Positions 11,708 to 21,420 of a DNA stretch of 64,000 nucleotides are shown in pieces (positions within the stretch are counted from its first letter, which is position 1; each line of letters opens with the position of its first letter). Position numbers and translations under genes: made by a program. The stretch is from Nostoc sp. NOS(2021) (GTDB lineage: Bacteria > Cyanobacteriota > Cyanobacteriia > Cyanobacteriales > Nostocaceae): contig NZ_JABXKM010000218.1 of NCBI RefSeq assembly GCF_017115025.1, forward strand, positions 1-64,000. The letters are read 5' to 3'. Under the pieces are notes generated by a model. The model was given only the letters and a program-made list of their open reading frames with translations. It made no database searches and was not told the origin of the DNA.

Positions 11708-12322
11708 TTAGGAGATAGCGCGTTTAGCTTTTTGAGTAATAGCAGTCTGCATAGTTTTTGCTAGCTGTAGCAAAACAGCTGTAAAACCTAAATCTAAAAT
11801 ACAAGATAATAAAAACCAAAAGGGCAGAAATTTATCTTGAGGATTTTTAGCAGCGATACGATTCACAAAGTTTGACCCCATCATAAAAACATATAGCGGC
11901 GTTATTAACGATCGCACTTGTTCACTCAAACGTGTGAAATCATCACCTTCCACTTTAAATCGATCAGCAAAAGTAGACAAGGTGTTGGCTATTCCCCAAA
12001 GACTATATATAGGAATTAGAAATCGTGCGATCGCACCTCCTGGCGTAATCGGATATTCCTTGAAGAGATTCCTTAAATCGGCATGGAGACGATATAGCCA
12101 AATCAAAAAAACAATGATTGAAGTTAAATTGAACAGTGAGGTAACTATTGATATCAGTGCATCAAGAGAAGCAAGTAGCTGATAAAGTGGCTGTGCTATG
12201 ACTTGCAACAAAGATAATAGCGTAGAAGCAATACCAAATCCTAGCAACACCCAAAGCAACCGCACCAACAATCTACCGACACCCGCAGACTTCAATGAAC
12301 TAGCAGCATTGAAATTATTCAT
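11708..12322 (-). CDS. DUF4328-like membrane protein
   Basis: 204 aa; several hydrophobic segments; FLIWLYRLHADLRNL and PGGAIARFLIPIYSLWGIANTL. Confidence 0.65.
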   Translation of the reverse strand: MNNFNAASSLKSAGVGRLLVRLLWVLLGFGIASTLLSLLQVIAQPLYQLLASLDALISIVTSLFNLTSIIVFLIWLYRLHADLRNLFKEYPITPGGAIARFLIPIYSLWGIANTLSTFADRFKVEGDDFTRLSEQVRSLITPLYVFMMGSNFVNRIAAKNPQDKFLPFWFLLSCILDLGFTAVLLQLAKTMQTAITQKAKRAIS

Positions 12323-12410
12323 CTGATTTTACAAGGTATAGTCGGCTAATATCTTAGTATTATTGGTTATATTGCAACTCGGTAAAATTACTAAAGCATC
12401 AACATAGCTA

Positions 12411-12599
12411 TTATGGTTCAAAAACTGGTGCAACTTCAATATCCTCTGGTAGAGGGAAAGAATTTACAAGATTAGCGATCGCCCTAATTCTCTCAAAATT
12501 TGCCACCACACCATCACGATACTCATCTCTTAACTCCAAATCCAACAACAACGCCATTTGATCAACATACTCACCCAGATTAAAATCTTCTCTTCTCAT
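12411..12599 (-). CDS. AtzG-like / DUF4089 small subunit
   Basis: 62 aa; YVDQMALLLDLELRDEYRDGVVANFERIRAIANLVNSFPLPEDIEVAPVFEP. Confidence 0.75.
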   Translation of the reverse strand: MRREDFNLGEYVDQMALLLDLELRDEYRDGVVANFERIRAIANLVNSFPLPEDIEVAPVFEP

Positions 12600-12675
12600 C
12601 TCTCTGCGTCCTCTGCGTCTCTGCGGTAGCCTGCGGCAAGCCGAAGCGTCTACGTTATTCTAAACTTATAACTTC

Positions 12676-12822
12676 CTGACTTTTCAATGCATCTGGAAAA
12701 CCTCTCTCTAAATCTCTCTCCTAAAAGGAGAGAGACTTTGAATTTTCCCCCCTTCCCGCGTCGGGAAGGGGGTTAGGGGGTTAGGTTTTTGGTGGATTTT
12801 TCCACATAACGTGAAAAGTCAG
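12676..12822. mobile_element. MITE-like element, 147 bp (copy 1 of the CTGACTTTTCA-TIR family)
   Basis: Imperfect 25-bp TIRs CTGACTTTTCAATGCATCTGGAAAA / TTTTCCACATAACGTGAAAAGTCAG; internal sequence shared with 37609-37760. Confidence 0.75.
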
Positions 12823-12851
12823 ATAAGTTCTTACGCCAACTAAAATAAACA

Positions 12852-13133
12852 ATGCAATTAATTTTATACAGTAAACCCGGCTGTCATTTATGTGAAGGCT
12901 TGCAAGAAAAGCTAGAACAAATCCAAAATATCAGTTTCGAGTTGGAAATTAGGGATATTACGACTCGTGATGATTGGTTTGCTGCGTATGAGTATGAGGT
13001 GCCAGTAATTTATTTATCGAACCGCAGAGGCGCAGAGGGCGCAGAGGGGAGTGAGAAATTATTGCCACGTCCTTCTCCTCGTGCTACTGTGCAGCAGTTA
13101 GAGCAAATGTTGCGTAAGTATTTAGCCAATTAG
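12852..13133 (+). CDS. glutaredoxin family protein with repeat-derived insertion
   Basis: MQLILYSKPGCHLCEGLQEKLEQI; CxxC; EVPVIYL. Confidence 0.85.
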   Translation: MQLILYSKPGCHLCEGLQEKLEQIQNISFELEIRDITTRDDWFAAYEYEVPVIYLSNRRGAEGAEGSEKLLPRPSPRATVQQLEQMLRKYLAN

Positions 13134-13186
13134 AAAAAAATAATGCAGAATAAGCGCAAGATTAAGAATGTGGCGAGGTTCACAAA

Positions 13187-14689
13187 ATGAAATTGCGGGA
13201 ATTACTAACGGCGGTAGATAGTGTTGAGCAATTGCCTAGCCATCCGACTTTTGAGGATGTGGAAGTTAGGGGTTTGAAGACAAATTCCCATGCTTGTATT
13301 GTGGGAGATTTGTTTATTGGGATGCCAGGAACGCGGGTTGATGGTGGGGAATTTTGGCAAAGTGCGATCGCATCTGGTGCTGTAGCTGCGATCGTCTCTC
13401 CCGAAGCTGCACAAAAAAATCCTCCCACAAATCAGGCTGTGGTGATCAGTGCAAGTAACATAACTCAAGCTTGTGCCCAGATAGCCAGTGCTTTTTACGG
13501 TTATCCTGGGCGAAAACTCAAGCTGGTAGGTGTGACTGGTACAAATGGCAAAACTACAACTACTCATCTAATAGAATTTCTGCTGTTCAAAGCTCATCTA
13601 GCTACAGCTTTGATGGGAACTCTGTACACTCGTTGGGCAGGTTTTGAGCAAACTGCTGCCCACACTACGCCCTTTGCGGTGGAACTGCAACAGCAGCTAG
13701 CTGAGGCTGTAAAGGCTGGTAGTGAGTTTGGGGTGATGGAAGTAAGTTCTCACGCTTTGGCCCAAGGTAGAGTGTTGGGTTGTGAATTTGAGGTGGCGGT
13801 ATTTAGTAATCTTACCCAAGACCATCTCGACTATCACAGCGATATGGAAGATTACTTTACTGCCAAAGCGTTGTTGTTTAGCCCTGATTATCTCAAGGGA
13901 CGGGCAATAATTAATGCTGATGATTCCTTTGGCAAAAGGTTAATTTCCTCGTTAGATTCTAAACGGGTTTGGAGTTACAGTGTCAACGACAACAGCGCTG
14001 ATTTATGGATGAGTGATTTAAATTATCAGCCGAATGGTGTCAGTGGGACATTACATACACCAAAGGGTGACGTAGCTTTTCGATCGCCCCTAGTCGGACA
14101 ATATAATTTAGAAAATCTTCTTGCAGCCGTCGGAGCAGTTTTACACTTAGGGCTAGATTTACAATTGCTCGTATCTGTGATACCTGAGTTTCCAGGAGTT
14201 CCCGGACGGATGGAACGGGTACAGATTATTCCTGAACAAGACATTAGCGTGATTGTGGATTATGCCCACACACCCGATAGTTTAGAAAATTTGCTGAAAG
14301 CGGCACGTCCGTTTATACCTGGGAAGGTGATTTGCGTGTTTGGTTGTGGAGGCGATCGCGATCGCACTAAGCGCCCAAAAATGGGTAAAATTGCTGCTCA
14401 GTTAGCTGATGTAGCGGTGGTGACATCGGATAATCCCCGGACTGAAGACCCAGAAAAGATTTTGAAAGATATTTTGGCGGGAATTCCTGACACAGTGCAG
14501 CCAACTGTAATTTGCGATCGCGCGATCGCAATTCGTACCGCTATTTTACAAGCACAACCCGGTGATGGAGTCTTGCTTGCTGGTAAAGGTCACGAAGATT
14601 ATCAAATTCTTGGTACTGAAAAAATCCATTTTGACGACCGAGAACACGCACGCGACGCTTTACACCAAAGACTGAATATACAACCTTAA
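13187..14689 (+). CDS. murE: UDP-N-acetylmuramoyl-L-alanyl-D-glutamate--2,6-diaminopimelate ligase
   Basis: VGVTGTNGKTTTTHLIEFLL; DNPRTEDPEKIL; LLAGKGHEDYQ. Confidence 0.95.
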   Translation: MKLRELLTAVDSVEQLPSHPTFEDVEVRGLKTNSHACIVGDLFIGMPGTRVDGGEFWQSAIASGAVAAIVSPEAAQKNPPTNQAVVISASNITQACAQIASAFYGYPGRKLKLVGVTGTNGKTTTTHLIEFLLFKAHLATALMGTLYTRWAGFEQTAAHTTPFAVELQQQLAEAVKAGSEFGVMEVSSHALAQGRVLGCEFEVAVFSNLTQDHLDYHSDMEDYFTAKALLFSPDYLKGRAIINADDSFGKRLISSLDSKRVWSYSVNDNSADLWMSDLNYQPNGVSGTLHTPKGDVAFRSPLVGQYNLENLLAAVGAVLHLGLDLQLLVSVIPEFPGVPGRMERVQIIPEQDISVIVDYAHTPDSLENLLKAARPFIPGKVICVFGCGGDRDRTKRPKMGKIAAQLADVAVVTSDNPRTEDPEKILKDILAGIPDTVQPTVICDRAIAIRTAILQAQPGDGVLLAGKGHEDYQILGTEKIHFDDREHARDALHQRLNIQP

Positions 14690-14909
14690 TTTGGGCATTG
14701 GGCATTGAAAAGAGGCAGAGGGGCAGGGTGCAGAGGGGAAAACTATTCTCCCTTGCTCCCCGCTCCCCTGCTTCTTCCCCATTCCCTTATGGGTGCAGTT
14801 TTTAACTAGTCCATATTTATTTCCGTGGGGATTTTGTAAAAAATGCACGCATAAAGGTGAAAATCGAAGACAGAATTATTTCTTGCTTCATCCTTGTTGT
14901 GCTTGACTC

Positions 14910-16463
14910 ATGAATGTATCTCTGGCTAAGGATCTGTCTGTTTATCAACTGGTTATGGGAGTGCAAGTGCCTCCTAAACCATTGTCCCTCAGTCCTGCTA
15001 CTCTGCTATCGCTGCTAAGAGCGCAAATTGACTTACTAATTGAGCAGCAAATTGCAGCCACTTTATGGGTGAAGCTACCACCAGATAAAATTTGGCAATC
15101 AGAATTAGTGCGTTATCAATCCTCGGTAGGTGCGTCTAGTTTCATTTATACTTGCCAGATTCAGGAGAGGCGCAAAGGGGGAGAGCAGGGAGCAGAGGAA
15201 GAAAATACTTTCTTGTCTCCCTCATCCCCCTCATCCTCTCATCATGTCTCTATTCACCTCCCACCAGATAGCCAACTGCGACGGGAAAACTTTCTGATGG
15301 TGTTATCGCCCCAGTTTTGCAGTTTAATTTTGGCTTATCGACCACTTAAAAAACGCAAAAATCAGACATCGGGGAAGGTATCAGCGAAGGTAAATACTAA
15401 TAAAAACCAGCCGTTGCTGATTATAACTACTGTTGAGGGGAGAATAATTCAGCAAGTATTAGATGGTATCCAAAAAGCGGTGTCTGACGACAAGCCCTTC
15501 GGGTTCGGGGGGTCCCAATCGACGCCAAGCGCCAAGACTGCGACCCCCTCACCGCTGGGCGTCTACGCGCCGGAATCATCCCCAATTTTACCTGCTAGTT
15601 TTATTTGTCCAACTGCGCCCCAAGCCGCACTTATGAATCAACTGTTGGCAAAACAACTCCTGCGACAAGATGAAATTAATCATCAAATCATCACAGTACG
15701 TACCACTAAGTTGCAGCAGCAAAATCAAGAACTGCACAACAAAGAGAAACTCAAAGATGAATACCTGAAAAATGTGTGTCAGGAATTGCGTACACCCTTG
15801 ACGCATATGAAGACAGCACTTTCGTTATTGAATTCCCCTAATCTTAAACCCCCCCAGCGACAACGTTATTTACAGATGTTAAATACCCAGTGCGATCAGC
15901 AAAATTCCCTGATCACTGGTTTGTTGGAACTGGTGCAGCTAGAACAGAATTTGGAGGGGACAACTTTGGAGTTGGTGCGTCCCTCAGATATTGTACCTGG
16001 AGTAGTCAGTACCTACCAACCTTTAGCCCAAGAAAAAGGGATTATCTTAGCCTACTCAGTACCTACTGAACTCCCATCTGTTTGGTGCGTGAGTGGTGGG
16101 CTGAGGCAAATTGTGATAAATATGCTGCATAACAGCATTAAATTTACTCCTAATGGGGGTCAAGTATGGGTGCGTGCCCGTATTCAAGGCGATTATGTCC
16201 AATTAGAATTCCGCGACACAGGTATCGGTATTGCCGAAAACGAAATTCCCAAAATCTTTGATCGGTTTTATCGTGTGCGGACAGCCGCAACTGAAGATTA
16301 TGGTGGTGCTGGGTTGGGGTTAACAATTGTACAGCAATTGCTGCTGCGCTGTGGCGGATCTATTTCTGTAAAAAGTAAATTAGCTGAAGGTTCCACATTT
16401 ACAGTGCAACTGGCAAGTATTGGCGATACCCCAAGAGCGATCGCTACAGAAAATGAGTTATGA
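14910..16463 (+). CDS. histidine-kinase-like protein; H-box His replaced by Gln
   Basis: KNVCQELRTPLTHMKTAL H-box-like; intact HATPase boxes NMLHNSIKFTPNGG, DTGIGI, GAGLGL. Confidence 0.85.
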   Translation: MNVSLAKDLSVYQLVMGVQVPPKPLSLSPATLLSLLRAQIDLLIEQQIAATLWVKLPPDKIWQSELVRYQSSVGASSFIYTCQIQERRKGGEQGAEEENTFLSPSSPSSSHHVSIHLPPDSQLRRENFLMVLSPQFCSLILAYRPLKKRKNQTSGKVSAKVNTNKNQPLLIITTVEGRIIQQVLDGIQKAVSDDKPFGFGGSQSTPSAKTATPSPLGVYAPESSPILPASFICPTAPQAALMNQLLAKQLLRQDEINHQIITVRTTKLQQQNQELHNKEKLKDEYLKNVCQELRTPLTHMKTALSLLNSPNLKPPQRQRYLQMLNTQCDQQNSLITGLLELVQLEQNLEGTTLELVRPSDIVPGVVSTYQPLAQEKGIILAYSVPTELPSVWCVSGGLRQIVINMLHNSIKFTPNGGQVWVRARIQGDYVQLEFRDTGIGIAENEIPKIFDRFYRVRTAATEDYGGAGLGLTIVQQLLLRCGGSISVKSKLAEGSTFTVQLASIGDTPRAIATENEL

Positions 16464-16488
16464 ATTATGAATTATGCATTTTTAACTC

Positions 16489-17967
16489 CTAACTCTTAAC
16501 TCCCGGCTTCTGCTTGCTAACTTCTAAAGGCAGGAAAATTGTCAAAACTTCCCCATAGTGTGGACGCTGGCGCACAATCAGTTTGCCACCGATCGCCTGA
16601 AACAAATGCTTGGTTGCGGCGATATTCAAACTAATCGTACCCGTTTCTGGTTGGAACATCAGCAATTGACCAAGCGCTTTACGAATTGGTGGCGTTGCAG
16701 GTGTGGCGGCTTTATTGGAATCTTTGCACCCGAATTGGGGCGACAATTGTAACTTCAGTTGATCGCCAGCCGGGATAACTTGTACTTGAATATGGCTACC
16801 AGCGGGTAAGCTGCGAGTGAAATTCTCCATCAAACCAGTGAGTACCTGATCCAGCATCGTGGGATTACTCACCACTGTTGGTAGTTGCTGGGGTAAAATA
16901 ACATTTAAAGTTAAGTTCCGCCGATGCGCTGCTTGTTCCCAACGGGGAATGCTCTGCTGCAACACTTGATCTAAAGACATCGGCGTGAGTTGAGTTTTTG
17001 AGGGTTTTGCTGAGGCAGTAGTTTCCAGTTCTGCTGCCTTAAACAGCAACTCCATCCGGTCAATTTGCTCGGTACACTCGTGATCGATAATTTTTAAGCG
17101 ATTGATCACGCCAGCATCTAAGTCTTGCCGCTTCAGCAGCAGACGAGTCATGGTGCGAATAGTTGTTAAAGGTGTGCGGACTTCGTGAGCGAAGGCTTGG
17201 AGCAATTCTACATCAGGATTTGGGCATTGGGGATTGGGCATTGGGCATGGGTTATTCTCCTTGTCCTCCTTGTCCCCAGTCCCTAGTAAAGAGTCCCTAG
17301 TCTCTTCTGGTTCTGTTAATTCCTGAAGCAACAACTGGCTAAACTCAATCATGATGCGGTAATCTGGTGCTACCGGAGAATACTGTTCTACTAATGCGTC
17401 CAAGCGGGCGAAAAATTCTGGATTAGCCAGCATTACCCTTGATCCTAGCGATCGCCAAGCCTGCTGCACTACTTCTGGCTCAAAAGAAAATGAAAAGGTT
17501 TTTTTACCGTTTTTGTGGTTTGCTAAAACTAGCACTAATCTAAATTTATCTGTAAAAACTAAACAAAACTGTTCTGTCCCTAGCGGATCGGCAGCTAGTA
17601 AGGGAAGTACCGATTCATGGGGAGCAATTTCTTCATTTACAGATGCGTTGGCATAGCCCAACTCAGGCATCGCACCTGGCATCTGAAATGGCATCAGCGC
17701 CAAGGGATTAAATGGTTTTGCTGTAAAAGTTACTGTTTGTAAGCTTTGAGTCAGTTTTGGCTGACTAAATAAGGGTGCTGGTGCAGCTAAAACTAATCCT
17801 TGGGTTGTGGCAGGTGAAAGATTTGCTAAAGTATTTAATAGCAAATGTTCTGTCGCTGCTAGGCTGACACGCCACTGCCGTTCTGCTTTAGCAGGTGAAC
17901 ATTCAGCTACACTTGATTGATTTTCAGCCAAGATTTCGCTCAGACTTGGCAATATCCATTTGTACAC
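16489..17967 (-). CDS. histidine-kinase-like protein with degenerate ATPase domain
   Basis: LLQAFAHEVRTPLTTIRTMTRLL has the phosphoacceptor His; no clear N- or G-boxes downstream. Confidence 0.8.
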   Translation of the reverse strand: MYKWILPSLSEILAENQSSVAECSPAKAERQWRVSLAATEHLLLNTLANLSPATTQGLVLAAPAPLFSQPKLTQSLQTVTFTAKPFNPLALMPFQMPGAMPELGYANASVNEEIAPHESVLPLLAADPLGTEQFCLVFTDKFRLVLVLANHKNGKKTFSFSFEPEVVQQAWRSLGSRVMLANPEFFARLDALVEQYSPVAPDYRIMIEFSQLLLQELTEPEETRDSLLGTGDKEDKENNPCPMPNPQCPNPDVELLQAFAHEVRTPLTTIRTMTRLLLKRQDLDAGVINRLKIIDHECTEQIDRMELLFKAAELETTASAKPSKTQLTPMSLDQVLQQSIPRWEQAAHRRNLTLNVILPQQLPTVVSNPTMLDQVLTGLMENFTRSLPAGSHIQVQVIPAGDQLKLQLSPQFGCKDSNKAATPATPPIRKALGQLLMFQPETGTISLNIAATKHLFQAIGGKLIVRQRPHYGEVLTIFLPLEVSKQKPGVKS

Positions 17968-18326
17968 AGGTTTTCACCCCTTAATTCAAGAGCGACTAAC
18001 AGCGTCTAGGGTAGACATTTCACTACTACCTAAGAGGTTATAGCTATTTGTGTACTGATGACAGTGGTAGAACCGAACAATTCGGGCGCAATTTCCCCTC
18101 TAAGTGCGATCGCACTTAGCTCGACTTGATCCATTTTTTTCGCAATGCGATCGCTATCGCTGAAACCTTTGTGGGACGGTAGTTTTACTTTTTTAACTTC
18201 ATCGATAATCTGTGACATGGAAAAAGTATTTGCCAAAAAGCCAGGGTTTTTGCCGGATAAAGAAAACCGAGTTGTTAATTTTGGATAAAGTCGAGCTTAG
18301 TGGCTGAAAAACACTCGCGCTGACTT

Positions 18327-20039
18327 TTACCGATGGGTATTGCGATCGCTGATTGATAATTGTGCTGATTTCACTGCTCGAATCGGGATTGTAATTACAA
18401 ACTCTGCACCCTGTCCCAGTGATGAAATGCATTGCAAAGATCCACCATGCTTTTCAGTAATTATCTGGTAGCTAATCGATAATCCCATACCAGTCCCCTT
18501 ACCAACTTGTTTAGTAGTGAAAAAAGGGTCAAATAGACGCGACTGGATTTCTTCTGGAATTCCTGCTCCATTATCCGCAATCCGAATGACGACATTTTCA
18601 TTTACCTGTTCAGAAGAAATGCGAATCAAGGGATTTGGACAAAGTTCTTTTTGGAAACACTCTTCTAAAGCATCGATTGCATTTGCCAAGAGGTTCATAA
18701 AAACCTGATTCAGTTGCCCTGCAAAACAGTGAATCTTAGGCATTTCACCATACTCTTTGACCACATTGATCTGAGGGCGATTATTTTGTACCTTAAGACG
18801 GTGTTGCAATATTAATAGGGTACTGTCGATTCCTTCATGCAGATCAACCGTTTTGAACTCAGCTTCATCCAAACGAGAAAAGATTCGTAGACTGAGAACA
18901 ATTTCACGGATGCGTTTAGCCCCCATCTTCATTGAGGTTAACATCTTAGGCAAATCTTCTATTAGGTACTCAATATCGGCCACTTTGTTAGCATTCTGAA
19001 TTTCTGGCTCTGGGTTGGGGTAATATTTCTGATAAAGCTTAATTAACAGCAGCATCTGTTGAGTGTAATCATCAGTGTACTGGAGGTTGCCATAGATGAA
19101 ATTAACCGGATTGTTGATTTCATGGGCAACTCCCGCCACTAGTTGACCCAAACTCGACATTTTTTCAGATTGAATTAATTGGATTTGGGTTTTTTGCAGG
19201 TCTTTGAGAACCTGTTGAAGTTCTGCTTCTGCCTGCTGCCGCTCGGCAATCTCGTCTCGTAATTGTTCGTTGGCATTGACCAACTCATCTCTGGAATGTT
19301 GTAGATCGTCCGCCATTTTGTTGAACGAGGTAGCTAACTCGCCAATCTCATCTTGGGAGCGAATACTAACTCTAGTAGCCAGCTTACCTTCAGCCAGATT
19401 TACCACAGCTTGCTGGAGTTGTTTAATCGGTTTTGAGATGCTTCTGGAGAGCAGATAACCTACTGCTAATGCAAATATGCCACATCCCAAACTAATAACC
19501 GACGTGACAACAATATTTTTATGGGCTATTGCTAGCGCGGCTTTGTAAAGCGGTGTATATTCCAGAATTACTGCACCAATCGTTTCACCCTTGCTAGTCT
19601 TAAAAGCAACAGCAATCAATAGAATCCCCTTTGGGTACTCAGAACTAGTCTCAATATATGTTCTTGGTATGCCATCGTGAATAGTTTGACCAACTTCATT
19701 ATTGCGATCGTGATCTAATCGCGTACCGATGTCTTCGGGAACTACATCTGCCAAAATGATTTTATTGCGGTCTACAATCTCCAGATCACGCTGACGTTGC
19801 TTATGTAGTGCTTGAACTTCCTCTCGCAAATGGGCTACCATCTCCTCTCGCGATCGCATTTCGTGGTATTCAAACTCATGACTTACGAAATATCCCAGTA
19901 GTCCCGCAACTTCTTCAGCCTCTTGTTGAGCAAGATACTTAGCCATCTTCAATTGTTGATGAGCACTAATCGCACCAATCGTTCCTGAGAGAGTAACCAT
20001 TCCTAGAATACCCGAAATTAATTTTTGACTAATTTTCAT
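18327..20039 (-). CDS. HAMP-domain sensor histidine kinase
   Basis: [65 protein letters not shown]-like [16 protein letters not shown]. Confidence 0.92.
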   Translation of the reverse strand: MKISQKLISGILGMVTLSGTIGAISAHQQLKMAKYLAQQEAEEVAGLLGYFVSHEFEYHEMRSREEMVAHLREEVQALHKQRQRDLEIVDRNKIILADVVPEDIGTRLDHDRNNEVGQTIHDGIPRTYIETSSEYPKGILLIAVAFKTSKGETIGAVILEYTPLYKAALAIAHKNIVVTSVISLGCGIFALAVGYLLSRSISKPIKQLQQAVVNLAEGKLATRVSIRSQDEIGELATSFNKMADDLQHSRDELVNANEQLRDEIAERQQAEAELQQVLKDLQKTQIQLIQSEKMSSLGQLVAGVAHEINNPVNFIYGNLQYTDDYTQQMLLLIKLYQKYYPNPEPEIQNANKVADIEYLIEDLPKMLTSMKMGAKRIREIVLSLRIFSRLDEAEFKTVDLHEGIDSTLLILQHRLKVQNNRPQINVVKEYGEMPKIHCFAGQLNQVFMNLLANAIDALEECFQKELCPNPLIRISSEQVNENVVIRIADNGAGIPEEIQSRLFDPFFTTKQVGKGTGMGLSISYQIITEKHGGSLQCISSLGQGAEFVITIPIRAVKSAQLSISDRNTHR

Positions 20040-20232
20040 TCCTTGCTCGAAACCTCAAGTGCTTGCTACTGTGCTGATTTAGTTTTAGGGAGTTTGCCCT
20101 GATCCTAAAATTCCCAGTTGTCAGCCTGTAAGCTACAGAGTCAACAGCCATTAGCAAAATCTTTAATCTGGGCCAATTTTGGCGATGCCTACGGCTGGCT
20201 ACGCCTACGCATTTTTTTTAGTAGATTAGCAA

Positions 20233-20555
20233 TATAGCAGTTCTCGCTGGGATGCAAGATATGGTAGGGGCACAGCATTGCTCATACGTGTCAACTTAAC
20301 GTGAAAGTTAGTCTAGAAGCAGCTTTTAGAGATTATCTCGTTCCCAGTCTCCGACTGGGAATGCATTCCGAGAGGCTCCGCCTCAAGACTTGCGGCAGAG
20401 CCGCTATGAGATGCATTTCCAGCCTCTGGCTGGAAACGAGGTTTTAAAAGGCTTTCACCTTAAGTTGACACTAATGAGCATTGCTGTGCCCCTACGAGTG
20501 GGACGCCAGTTCGCCCAAGTCGGGAGACCCGCCCACGCGACTGAGAACCGCTATA
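20233..20555. repeat. long imperfect inverted repeat, about 323 bp, nested
   Basis: Left tatagcagttctc ... gtaggggcacagcattgctcat..gtgtcaacttaacgtgaaag pairs with right ctttcaccttaagttgacactaatgagcattgctgtgcccctac ... gagaaccgctata. Confidence 0.85.
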
Positions 20556-20575
20556 GACTATCTCAAAGGTACTTT

Positions 20576-21394
20576 ATGACTTCTTTTGAAACGTCAGTTG
20601 AAAATTTGGTACTAGTTGCTGGTGCTACTGGTGGAGTAGGGCAACTGGTGGTAGGCAAACTGCTGGAAAAGGGTTTGAAAGTTCGTGTCCTGACACGCAA
20701 TCCCGCAAAAGCTGAAGAGATGTTTAACCAGAGAGTGGAAATTGCCGTTGGTGACATCCGCGAGCCAGCTACACTGCCAGCCGCAACGCCAGATATCACC
20801 CACATCATAAGTTGTACCGGAACCACCGCCTTTCCCTCTGCACGATGGGAGTTTGACCAACCCCCAAACTTGATTGAATGGGGAATCACTTTCCTTAACC
20901 CCAAATCTAGTCAAGCAAAAGCAAAGAATAGTCCGGCAAAGGTCGATGCCCAAGGTGTCAGCAACCTAGTGGCAGCAGCACCCCGGAATTTGCAGCGGTT
21001 CGTTTTCGTCTCTTCCTGCGGAATTCTCCGTAAAAATCAGTTTCCTTTTAGTATTCTTAATGCTTTTGGCGTGTTGGATGCCAAACAAAAGGGCGAGGAG
21101 TCCATTATTAATTCAGGATTACCCTACACCATTATCCGCCCAGGACGCTTGATTGACGGCCCCTATACCTCCTACGACCTCAATACCCTCCTCAAGGCAA
21201 AAACAGGGGGTAAATCCGGTGTGGTCGTAGGCACTGGGGATACACTTTCAGGTGATGCCAGCCGGATTGACGTAGCAAATGCTTGTGTGGAATGCCTTTT
21301 TCACCCAAGTAGTTCTAGGAAAATTTTTGAAATAATCAACCAGGGACAAAGACCGCCTGTGATTGACTGGGAAACTCTTTTCTCCTCGCATTAA
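20576..21394 (+). CDS. NAD(P)H-binding SDR/NmrA-like protein (true start probably 20576)
   Basis: LVLVAGATGGVGQLVVGKLLEKGLKVRVLTRNPAKAEEMF; the ORF upstream of 20576 lies in the inverted repeat. Confidence 0.85.
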   Translation: MTSFETSVENLVLVAGATGGVGQLVVGKLLEKGLKVRVLTRNPAKAEEMFNQRVEIAVGDIREPATLPAATPDITHIISCTGTTAFPSARWEFDQPPNLIEWGITFLNPKSSQAKAKNSPAKVDAQGVSNLVAAAPRNLQRFVFVSSCGILRKNQFPFSILNAFGVLDAKQKGEESIINSGLPYTIIRPGRLIDGPYTSYDLNTLLKAKTGGKSGVVVGTGDTLSGDASRIDVANACVECLFHPSSSRKIFEIINQGQRPPVIDWETLFSSH

Positions 21395-21420
21395 TCATAA
21401 ATTTTACCGAAAAATTGGGT

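Noticed and set aside
18030-18236. 68-aa minus-strand ORF (MANTFSMSQIIDEVKKVKLPSHKG...)
   Set aside because: Slight antitoxin-like N-terminus but no toxin partner and no clear family; not enough support to call.
20390-20575. N-terminal extension of the SDR ORF
   Set aside because: Lies within a long inverted repeat; the conserved SDR sequence begins after the Met at 20576.
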